Below are positions 1 through 4,388 of a stretch of 6,012 bases of DNA, piece after piece. Every line of letters begins with the position of its first letter. Position 1 is the stretch's first letter. Location of the stretch: positions 1-6,012 of the forward strand of contig JAGHBR010000467.1 of assembly GCA_021160885.1 (NCBI GenBank). Reading direction: 5' to 3'. Both the position numbers and the translations under genes were made by a program. The notes under the pieces were generated by a model. The model did no database searches. It was not told the origin of the DNA and saw only the letters and a list, made by a program, of their open reading frames with translations. This DNA comes from Caldisericaceae bacterium (lineage in GTDB: Bacteria; Calditrichota; Calditrichia; Calditrichales; Calditrichaceae).

Positions 1-77
1 GCTTTATCGTGCCAAAATTTTCAAACTCATCGAACTTCTAAGATATTGTTTTTTGGGTTGCGGCTATGCTGCCTTAG
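1..77 (+). repeat. Direct repeat, left copy (partner 1974-2050)
   Basis: This 77-base stretch matches 1974-2050 in the same orientation at 75 of 77 positions; the differences are C/T in the CTCATYGAAC word and G/T after the T-run. Both copies end after GCTGCCTTAG. The pair encloses the minus-strand permease gene. The true left limit is unknown because the repeat begins at the window edge. Confidence 0.95.
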
Positions 78-160
78 GATATTCAGCAAGTGTATGCAAA
101 AATAATTTTAAACAGATCCTAAATTTTTACCGTTTTGCTGGTATTCTTCAAAGATTTTAA
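1..160 (+). pseudogene. Transposase fragment, left copy (cut by window edge)
   Basis: An open frame from base 2 to a TAA ending at base 160 begins LYRAKIFKLIELLRYCF and continues to GCGYAAL, then changes to unrelated sequence (GYSASVCKNNF...). The first 77 bases are repeated at 1974-2050 with only two differences, where they form the end part of a transposase inside an element with terminal inverted repeats. Similarity stops abruptly after base 77, and the later residues show no recognisable family. This is therefore a broken remnant of the same transposase rather than a working gene. Its upstream part lies outside the window, so a larger relic may extend to the left. The family assignment is inferred from the better preserved right-hand copy. 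Confidence 0.6.
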
Positions 161-218
161 CCTAATAATTAAAAAGGCTGAAATAAAATTTAAAAACGTA
201 TTTCTCGGAATAGTTACT
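161..218. other. Short spacer beyond the permease stop
   Basis: This 58-base AT-rich spacer lies between the permease stop codon and the broken left transposase copy. It holds no clear hairpin followed by a T-run on the minus strand, so no intrinsic terminator for the permease could be identified. Confidence 0.5.
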
Positions 219-1256
219 TTACAACCAACCTATCTGTGCAGCAATATAAGTTAAAGTAATAGAAATTAAAAATGAAAAAATTGGCGCAATTATCCAAACT
301 GTGAGCAATTTTTTTATAGATGTCTTCTTAAGGATTTCTCGCCATCCAATCTTAGATATTCCCAGTCCAATAATTGACATTGTATTCATCTGAACCAGTG
401 AAGTTGGTATACCATGTGTAACTGATGCTAATAAAAGAAGTGTGCCAGTAATAAATGAAATTAATGACGCGCCCATTGGGCCAAAATCAATAATTTCCTT
501 GCCAGTTGTCTGAACAACTTTGTGCCCCAAAAGAGAGCTTCCAATCCCAAAACATGGAGCAATTATCAGAGTAGATACAATCATTACCAATAAAAAATTA
601 TTATTCGTAAGTGTAATTTTAAGTTCATTAGCTAACATTGATGCAATAGGACCGGCAGCATTGGCAACATTATTCGAACCAATTGCAAAAGAAACATATA
701 AAGACGCTAAAATAACAAGTAACTTTAAACCAATATGGGAGGATATTTGTTGAAAGTTAAACCACCCACGCTTTTTGACAGGGTTGTATATATATTTCCC
801 AATAATATATGTAATAAGAAAAGATACTAATGGCAATATGAACCAGGTGGGAATAATTTCAAAAAACAATTTATTCGTTTTCAAAATATCAAAATATATT
901 GCAGGCCCAACTAAAGCAGTAACAGTAGCCTGACTTGTCGACTGAGGGATTTTCATTAAATTGGCTGCTAAAAGAGATAATGCCACTGACAATAAAATAA
1001 TTGAAGTTAAGGCTAAATTCATAACTTCGTTTGGGAGAATTCCTTTTCCAATAGTCAGAGATACCTTTTTACCAGCGATGATGGCACCCAAAAATACAAA
1101 TGTTCCGAAAAGTCCAGGAATTAAATCTTTACGGATAATATTAGCGCCATAAGCGGCTGAAAAGGAAGGAGCTGTTCCACTTCCGCCCATATTGATGGCT
1201 AAAAACATCGCCAAAACAAAAGGCACAAGGAGTATTGAAAACATTGGAGAAAACAT
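219..1256 (-). CDS. PiT-superfamily anion permease, CysP-like (sulfate or phosphate)
   Basis: A polytopic inner-membrane protein of 345 residues that would import an inorganic anion, driven by an ion gradient. Hydrophobic stretches are consistent with roughly ten membrane segments. It has the inverted two-repeat layout of the PiT family: a first signature around residues 20-35 (AINMGGSGTAPSF) and a second at 193-202 (GSNNVANAAG). Classical phosphate transporters have Asp in the GxND motif; here the second motif has Asn-Asn and the first has no ND. From memory, Bacillus subtilis CysP, a sulfate permease of this superfamily, has the same pattern (MNIGASG and GMNNVANAVG), so the CysP subgroup is favoured; phosphate remains possible. 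IPQSTSQ (103-109) and GIPTSLVQ (282-289) are the paired conserved loops. An ATG nine bases upstream (1265) touches the AAGGGG ribosome site with no spacing, so the start at 1256, nine bases from it, is preferred. No sulfur or phosphate genes are adjacent. Confidence 0.85.
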   Translation of the reverse strand: MFSPMFSILLVPFVLAMFLAINMGGSGTAPSFSAAYGANIIRKDLIPGLFGTFVFLGAIIAGKKVSLTIGKGILPNEVMNLALTSIILLSVALSLLAANLMKIPQSTSQATVTALVGPAIYFDILKTNKLFFEIIPTWFILPLVSFLITYIIGKYIYNPVKKRGWFNFQQISSHIGLKLLVILASLYVSFAIGSNNVANAAGPIASMLANELKITLTNNNFLLVMIVSTLIIAPCFGIGSSLLGHKVVQTTGKEIIDFGPMGASLISFITGTLLLLASVTHGIPTSLVQMNTMSIIGLGISKIGWREILKKTSIKKLLTVWIIAPIFSFLISITLTYIAAQIGWL

Positions 1257-1265
1257 TTTATCCAT

Positions 1266-1271
1266 CCCCTT
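1266..1271 (-). promoter_or_regulatory. Ribosome-binding site deciding the permease start
   Basis: On the minus strand this reads AAGGGG. It directly abuts the upstream ATG at 1265, which is too close to work, and lies nine bases before the in-frame ATG at 1256, which is a normal spacing. The protein therefore most likely begins MFSPMF rather than MDKMFSPMF. Confidence 0.65.
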
Positions 1272-1306
1272 ATATTATTTTCTACATGATTAATTAACAA
1301 TCCTTT

Positions 1307-1334
1307 TTATTATTGTTTGTAAACTTAATTTCAA
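1307..1334 (-). promoter_or_regulatory. Candidate promoter of the permease gene
   Basis: Read on the minus strand, TTGAAA (1334-1329) is followed after 16 bases by TAATAA (1312-1307), about 40 bases before the ribosome-binding site. Both hexamers are close to sigma-70 consensus. The region is so AT-rich that similar pairs arise easily, so this is only a candidate. Confidence 0.3.
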
Positions 1335-1601
1335 AGATATATAACTTTCTCTTCCAGAAGTAATAAGACTGCTTGCTGGCTTATAATTTTTGTGAAATTT
1401 CAAAGAATCATTGACCATTTCTTTATTTGTATAAAATACGCGAAAAAGAGCATTTTTTCAAGCGCTTTCGTCATTAATTAAAATTGAGTTCAATTCCGTT
1501 ACTTTGAAAAATTTGCAGTGCAAAGCGGCAATCTAATTAGTTTTACAAATGTATCTTTTCGATTAATTACTTACCTACCTATCTTTTAAACGCAGTTCAT
1601 A

Positions 1602-1627
1602 TTAGAATACTTTCTTTAGAAGACAAC
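1602..1627 (+). repeat. Possible third transposase echo
   Basis: The bases TTAGAATACTTTCTTTAGAA and the six that follow match 1947-1972 at 22 of 26 positions. In one frame this reads RILSLED, against RILPLKD in the transposase relic. Similarity does not extend far on either side. It could be a scrap of another decayed copy, but the low complexity of the region makes chance possible. Confidence 0.35.
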
Positions 1628-1652
1628 TATTTTAACATAGAAAAGCACAGCT

Positions 1653-1706
1653 GTCCTAAATAAATTTTATTTTCAATATTCGTATTGATATATCAACGTT
1701 TAGGAC
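1653..1706. repeat. Small inverted repeat with internal palindrome
   Basis: GTCCTAAA (1653-1660) is the exact reverse complement of TTTAGGAC (1699-1706), with 38 bases between. Inside lies the perfect 12-bp palindrome TTGATATATCAA (1685-1696). The CCTAAA core is also the core of the transposon's terminal repeats, whose left copy begins 14 bases further right. It may be the edge of another tiny element, a protein-binding site, or chance. Confidence 0.4.
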
Positions 1707-1719
1707 GGATTTTAACCTT

Positions 1720-1740
1720 AACCTAAACTGAGCGATTTTT
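1720..1740 (+). repeat. Left terminal inverted repeat
   Basis: AACCTAAACTGAGCGATTTT plus one further T. It is the reverse complement of 2293-2313 except for one base (C against T at 1728). The flanking bases on the left read CCTTAACC-type sequence and do not match the right flank as a clear duplication. Confidence 0.85.
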
Positions 1741-1753
1741 TTAGGAAAAAAAG

Positions 1754-1835
1754 AACCTTTTGGATATTTAAGCTATTGTTTTTTAAATTAAGTACGAACA
1801 AAAAAAACAAATCAATAACTTAAACCCAAAAGGTT
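1754..1835 (+). repeat. Stem-loop over the transposase ribosome-binding site
   Basis: The left arm 1754-1778 and right arm 1813-1835 pair as a 10-bp stem (AACCTTTTGG with CCAAAAGGTT), a small 3-by-1 internal loop, then 12 positions with one mismatch. The loop is 34 bases and AT-rich. The right arm contains AAAAGG, the likely ribosome-binding site of the transposase ATG at 1844. In RNA entering from outside, the hairpin would hide that site, a known way insertion sequences limit transposase made by read-through. Here the function is inferred from position. Confidence 0.7.
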
Positions 1836-1843
1836 GTTAGAAT

Positions 1844-2100
1844 ATGAACAAAAATACCAATCCAAAGCAAACTAAAATATCAAAAATCGAGACTACAAAT
1901 GATGTAATCGCAAGTCGTAGCGGATTGACTTTTTTTCAACATTATTTAGAATACTTCCTTTAAAAGATGACACGCTTTATCGTGCCAAAATTTTCAAACT
2001 CATTGAACTTCTAAGATATTGTTTTTTTGGTTGCGGCTATGCTGCCTTAGATGAATTATGGGAGCGATGTCAAAGGCCCCCTGTCATTCAATTTTCATAA
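1844..2100 (+). pseudogene. Transposase remnant, IS1380/IS4-like, deleted and frameshifted
   Basis: The ATG at 1844, ten or so bases after AAGG, opens a 39-residue frame (MNKNTNPKQTKISKI... to GLTFFQHYLEYFL) that stops at 1961-1963. The coding pattern then continues in another frame as KDDTLYRAKIFKLIELLRYC, then FFGCGYAALDELWERCQRPPVIQFS, to the TAA at 2098-2100. The first piece looks like a transposase N-terminus and the second like a C-terminal tail. The DDE catalytic core is absent, so the protein cannot act as a transposase. Part of the second piece is repeated at 1-77. Family naming rests on recalled resemblance of the N-terminus and is less sure than the conclusion that this is a broken transposase. 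Confidence 0.65.
1974..2050 (+). repeat. Direct repeat, right copy (partner 1-77)
   Basis: This copy matches 1-77 in the same orientation with two substitutions and lies within the transposase remnant. In this copy the reading frame continues beyond the repeat (DELWERCQ...), so it is the more complete version; the left copy breaks off at the same point. Confidence 0.95.
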
Positions 2101-2193
2101 TAATGAGAAGTTTAAAAAAATTCAATAGGATAAGTACGTCCAATTTAAAAGAAAAAGGCTTATTTATTTAGAAAAAGCTCAAATAAAAAAAGA

Positions 2194-2240
2194 ATCGGCA
2201 TTTAAAATTACCAAAGCAAATGAAAAATTTATATGCCGAT
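2194..2240 (+). repeat. Stem-loop inside the right part of the transposon relic
   Basis: ATCGGCAT at 2194-2201 pairs exactly with ATGCCGAT at 2233-2240, and the stem extends inward to 14 of 16 positions (2194-2209 with 2225-2240), leaving a 15-base loop. It lies about 90 bases after the transposase stop. No immediate T-run follows, so it is not a standard intrinsic terminator. A subterminal structural role in the element is possible. Confidence 0.55.
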
Positions 2241-2292
2241 GAGGATCTTTTAAAATCAAGCTGAAAAAAGGTATAAAAACGAACACAAAATT

Positions 2293-2313
2293 AAAAATCG
2301 CTCAATTTAGGTT
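2293..2313 (-). repeat. Right terminal inverted repeat
   Basis: On the plus strand the repeat ends ATCGCTCAATTTAGGTT and pairs with 1720-1740 at 20 of 21 positions. It ends only 29 bases before the -35 hexamer of the downstream regulator gene, so the element lies immediately against that promoter without disrupting it. Confidence 0.85.
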
Positions 2314-2342
2314 TTAATAATTCGCACAATGCGTTAAAGGTA

Positions 2343-2371
2343 TTGACAGATGAAAATTAATAATGTATATT
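2343..2371 (+). promoter_or_regulatory. Sigma-70 promoter of the GntR regulator gene
   Basis: TTGACA (2343-2348), a 17-base spacer, and TATATT (2366-2371) make a near-consensus promoter. Transcription would start near 2378, leaving a leader of about 20 bases before the ATG at 2401. The -10 overlaps the palindromic operator candidate at 2370-2379, so a bound protein would block polymerase. Confidence 0.8.
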
Positions 2372-2386
2372 GTATACAAAACACAA
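2370..2386 (+). promoter_or_regulatory. Operator candidate 1 (autoregulation of the GntR gene)
   Basis: The perfect 10-bp palindrome TTGTATACAA (2370-2379) overlaps the -10 and the predicted start of transcription. It is followed directly by AACACAA, giving two heptads (TATACAA, AACACAA). The 16 bases at 2371-2386 recur at 3172-3187 with a single difference. GntR/FCD regulators bind short palindromes of the TNGT...ACNA type, which this fits. Assignment to the adjacent regulator is inferred from location and repetition. Confidence 0.7.
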
Positions 2387-2400
2387 GGTAGAGGATAAAA

Positions 2401-3147
2401 ATGGTTTTAAGGAAAATTGATCCCAACGTACCTCTAAGTAAACAAGTTGAGGAGCAAATAAAAGAAGCAATTTTGAACAAATTCTTCCAACCTGGGGAGC
2501 GTTTGCCAAGTGAAAATGAAATGGTTTCCACCTTTGGAGTTTCTCGAACCGCGATTCGCGAGGCTATCCATCGACTTGCTGGAGAAGGATTAATAAAAAT
2601 AAATGGACGTTATGGAGCTTATGTATCGGGTACAGAGATTACAAGCATAGTTAATCCTTTTGAAAATCTGTTGTTACTAAAATATGGAAACGATAGCCTA
2701 CTCTATCTAATTCAGGCTCGGATTAGTTTTGAACCAGAAATTGCTCGCCTGGCTGCATTGTACCGCTCTAATAAAAATTTAAATGATTTAAAAAGATGTT
2801 TACAAAAGATGATAGACTCCAAGGATGAACGCCATATCATGGTAAAGTACGATATTAATTTTCATCGAACTCTTGCTGCTTCAACGAATAACCCAATTAT
2901 TCCGATCATGATGGAGCCCATTTACAGTATGTTAAAGAAATTTATTTCAGAAAATTTCCAACTTACCCGTGCCCCAGAAGCTGCTATTGAGGAACATCAA
3001 AAAATCCTGGAATATATTGAGAAGCAAAAAGAAAAAGAAAGTTATGATGCTATGGCCATGCATGTAAAAACGGCTCAAGAACATTGGTACAAACATCATT
3101 TGAAAAAAAGTAAAACTGATGAGGAGTCAAAATTTTCGGCAGGATAA
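2401..3147 (+). CDS. GntR-family transcriptional regulator, FCD (FadR-type) subgroup
   Basis: A cytoplasmic DNA-binding regulator of 248 residues, the usual length for this subgroup. Residues about 11-77 form the GntR winged helix-turn-helix (PLSKQVEEQI; FQPGERLPSENEM; GVSRTAIREAIHRLAGEGLI). Residues about 98-230 form the all-helical FCD ligand domain. The metal-binding set of such domains is visible as D151 and H155 (DINFH), H199 (EEH) and H221 (MHV), so a bound metal that helps hold a carboxylate effector is expected. The ATG follows GAGG with six bases between. The gene lies 93 bases upstream of sugar-acid genes on the same strand. Family members such as UxuR and ExuR control hexuronate catabolism. 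The likely effector is a sugar acid or 2-keto-3-deoxy intermediate, and the likely mode is repression of itself and the operon; both are inference. Confidence 0.9.
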   Translation: MVLRKIDPNVPLSKQVEEQIKEAILNKFFQPGERLPSENEMVSTFGVSRTAIREAIHRLAGEGLIKINGRYGAYVSGTEITSIVNPFENLLLLKYGNDSLLYLIQARISFEPEIARLAALYRSNKNLNDLKRCLQKMIDSKDERHIMVKYDINFHRTLAASTNNPIIPIMMEPIYSMLKKFISENFQLTRAPEAAIEEHQKILEYIEKQKEKESYDAMAMHVKTAQEHWYKHHLKKSKTDEESKFSAG

Positions 3148-3171
3148 TGTTTATTTTTTATATATGCAAAA

Positions 3172-3201
3172 TGTATACAAAATACAAAATACAATATACA
3201 A
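3172..3201 (+). promoter_or_regulatory. Operator candidate 2: four tandem 7-bp repeats before the enzyme genes
   Basis: After TG, the heptads TATACAA, AATACAA, AATACAA and TATACAA run back to back (3174-3180, 3181-3187, 3188-3194, 3195-3201), consensus WATACAA. The first 16 bases (3172-3187) match operator candidate 1 at 15 of 16 positions, and the palindrome TGTATACA is at 3172-3179. The array is immediately followed by TATGATAAT (3202-3210), which offers weak -10 matches (TATGAT or GATAAT) without a good -35 at normal spacing. The array is therefore well placed to control an operon promoter or read-through from the regulator gene. Seven-base spacing does not match a full helical turn, so protein units would lie on different faces unless they overlap. 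Confidence 0.65.
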
Positions 3202-3240
3202 TATGATAATTTAAATGAAAAGGAATGGAGAAAAAAAAGG

Positions 3241-4371
3241 ATGGTTATTACAAATGTTGAACCGATTGTTTTGAATTCAAAGCTAATCCAAAAGTTTTAT
3301 TTCTCTCAATGGCATTATGAATCAAGAACTATTTGCATTGTTAAAGTGGTGACGGATGAAGGTTATGTTGGCTGGGGGGAAGGATATGGGCCTGCAAACG
3401 TCATAAAAGCAGCCATTGAATTTTATGCTCCTTTTGTATTAAATCAAAATCCTCTGGAAAATGAAACAATCTGGCAGAAGATGCACCGCCGTTCTCTGGA
3501 TTTTGCCAGGCGTGGTATCATGCTTTCTGCTATTAGTGCTATTGATAATGCTATTTGGGATTTGAAAGGTAAAATTTTGAATCAGCCGGTTTCTATTCTT
3601 TTAGGTGGAAGAAAGCGTGATTCTGTTCCTGTTTATGCTTCGGCTATGTACTTTACTGAAACCGATGACTTAACCCAGACTTTAGTGGAAGAAGCGGTTG
3701 TATTGAAGGAAAGTGGATTTAAAGCAATGAAGATGAAAGTTGGGTTGGGAATAGAACAAGATTTAAAAAATATTGAAGCTATTCGTAAAGCTATCGGTCC
3801 GGAAATAAAATTAATGATAGATGCCAATCATGCTTACAATTATCGGGAAGCAATTCAATTGGCTCACCAAGCGGAACCATTTAATATTTTTTGGTTTGAA
3901 GAACCACTTTCTCCAGAAGAATACGATAAGTACTATGAGCTTCGTCAAAATACATCAATACCAATTGCAACTGGTGAGTGTGAATTCTTGCGCGATGGGT
4001 TTTTAACTTTACTAAAGAATAAATCCGCTGATATTTTACAGCCAGATCTGGGAGCAGCCGGTGGGCTTACTGAAGTTAAAAAGATTGCTTCATTGGCTAA
4101 TGCTTATGGGGTAGAGGTTATCCCTCATTGTTGGGGAACCGGGATTGCTGTGGCGACTGCATTGCAATTTTTAAGCAATATTGATATTACGCCAGGAAGA
4201 ATGTTCGCCCCGGAACCCTTCCTTGAATTGGATCGCAGTGAAAATGGGCTTCGGGAAGAACTGATTAAACCTGCTGTTCAGGTAGAGGATGGCCGGATGA
4301 AAATCCCTAATAAGCCCGGTCTAGGAATAGAAATAGATGAAGATGCTTTACGTAAATATGCAATATCATAA
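3241..4371 (+). CDS. Enolase-superfamily sugar-acid dehydratase/cycloisomerase (mandelate racemase subgroup)
   Basis: A 376-residue cytoplasmic Mg-dependent enzyme that abstracts the proton next to a carboxylate. Residues 1 to about 130 are the capping domain and the following part is the modified TIM barrel. The key residues are all present: the KxK pair K164/K166 (KAMKMK), metal ligands D194 (IDANH), E220 (WFEEP) and E246 (TGECE), and the His-Asp dyad D268 (LQPDLGAAGG) and H296 (VIPHCWGTG). KxK plus this dyad defines the mandelate racemase subgroup. Barrel motifs (LMIDANH, WFEEP, ILQPDL, PHxWGTG, GPGLGIEI-like ending) closely recall Agrobacterium galactarolactone cycloisomerase, of nearly the same length. 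L-fuconate, rhamnonate or galactonate dehydratase activities are alternatives. GGAG lies ten bases before the ATG; AAGG touching the ATG is too close to act. It is the first gene of the enzyme set, with 17 bases to the next. Confidence 0.85.
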   Translation: MVITNVEPIVLNSKLIQKFYFSQWHYESRTICIVKVVTDEGYVGWGEGYGPANVIKAAIEFYAPFVLNQNPLENETIWQKMHRRSLDFARRGIMLSAISAIDNAIWDLKGKILNQPVSILLGGRKRDSVPVYASAMYFTETDDLTQTLVEEAVVLKESGFKAMKMKVGLGIEQDLKNIEAIRKAIGPEIKLMIDANHAYNYREAIQLAHQAEPFNIFWFEEPLSPEEYDKYYELRQNTSIPIATGECEFLRDGFLTLLKNKSADILQPDLGAAGGLTEVKKIASLANAYGVEVIPHCWGTGIAVATALQFLSNIDITPGRMFAPEPFLELDRSENGLREELIKPAVQVEDGRMKIPNKPGLGIEIDEDALRKYAIS

Positions 4372-4388
4372 TTGAGCGAGGGATTGAG

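Larger units (their letters stand above)
1266..1719. other. Gene-free AT-rich stretch between permease and transposon relic
   Basis: No open frame of useful length with a ribosome-binding site is visible on either strand. The right part of the stretch holds an 8-bp inverted repeat (1653-1706) with an internal 12-bp palindrome, and a 26-base echo of the transposase sequence at 1602-1627. The left part should contain the 5' untranslated region and promoter of the permease. The rest looks like decayed intergenic or former mobile DNA; no tRNA, other RNA gene or riboswitch was recognised. Confidence 0.6.
1720..2313 (+). mobile_element. Internally deleted insertion-sequence relic (non-autonomous, MITE-like)
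   Basis: A 594-base element is bounded by 21-bp terminal inverted repeats matching at 20 of 21 positions (1720-1740 and 2293-2313). In order it contains a stem-loop over the transposase leader (1754-1835), a 39-codon transposase start (1844-1963), a shifted 45-codon terminal piece (1963-2100), about 90 bases of AT-rich sequence, and a second stem-loop (2194-2240). The N-terminal residues (MNKNTNPKQTKISKIETTND then VIASRSGLTFFQHYLE) resemble the start of IS1380/IS4-type DDE transposases; that is recalled, not searched. Such elements are usually well over 1 kb, so most of the coding region, including any catalytic Asp/Glu residues, is missing. Intact ends mean it could still be moved by a transposase supplied elsewhere. 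No convincing target-site duplication is seen. Confidence 0.75.

Noticed and set aside
78..160. The tail GYSASVCKNNFKQILNFYRF... as a separate small protein
   Set aside because: It has no start codon of its own with a ribosome-binding site and follows directly from the broken transposase frame.
520..1152. Plus-strand open frames across the permease gene (520-753 and 961-1152)
   Set aside because: They lie antisense inside a clear membrane-protein gene, have no family resemblance, and are best explained as shadow frames.
1457..1470. TTCAAGCGCTTTCG as a catabolite-responsive (cre) site
   Set aside because: It has the central AAGCGCTT palindrome but mismatches the cre consensus at three fixed positions and sits far from any start codon it could control.
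1719..2317. TTAA-type target-site duplication around the transposon relic
   Set aside because: TTAA precedes CCTAAA on the left, but the right end is followed by TTTTAA, so no exact duplication fits any choice of the element boundary.
2334..2531. Minus-strand frame over the regulator start and promoter
   Set aside because: It is antisense to the well-supported GntR gene and spans its promoter, with no plausible product.
3148..3171. Intrinsic terminator between the regulator and the enzyme genes
   Set aside because: The segment is AT-rich with a T-run, but no stable GC-containing stem precedes it.
3174..3201. WATACAA heptads as replication iterons or a CRISPR-like array
   Set aside because: There are only four short units without spacers or a replication gene nearby, while the sequence is shared with the regulator's promoter, which favours an operator.
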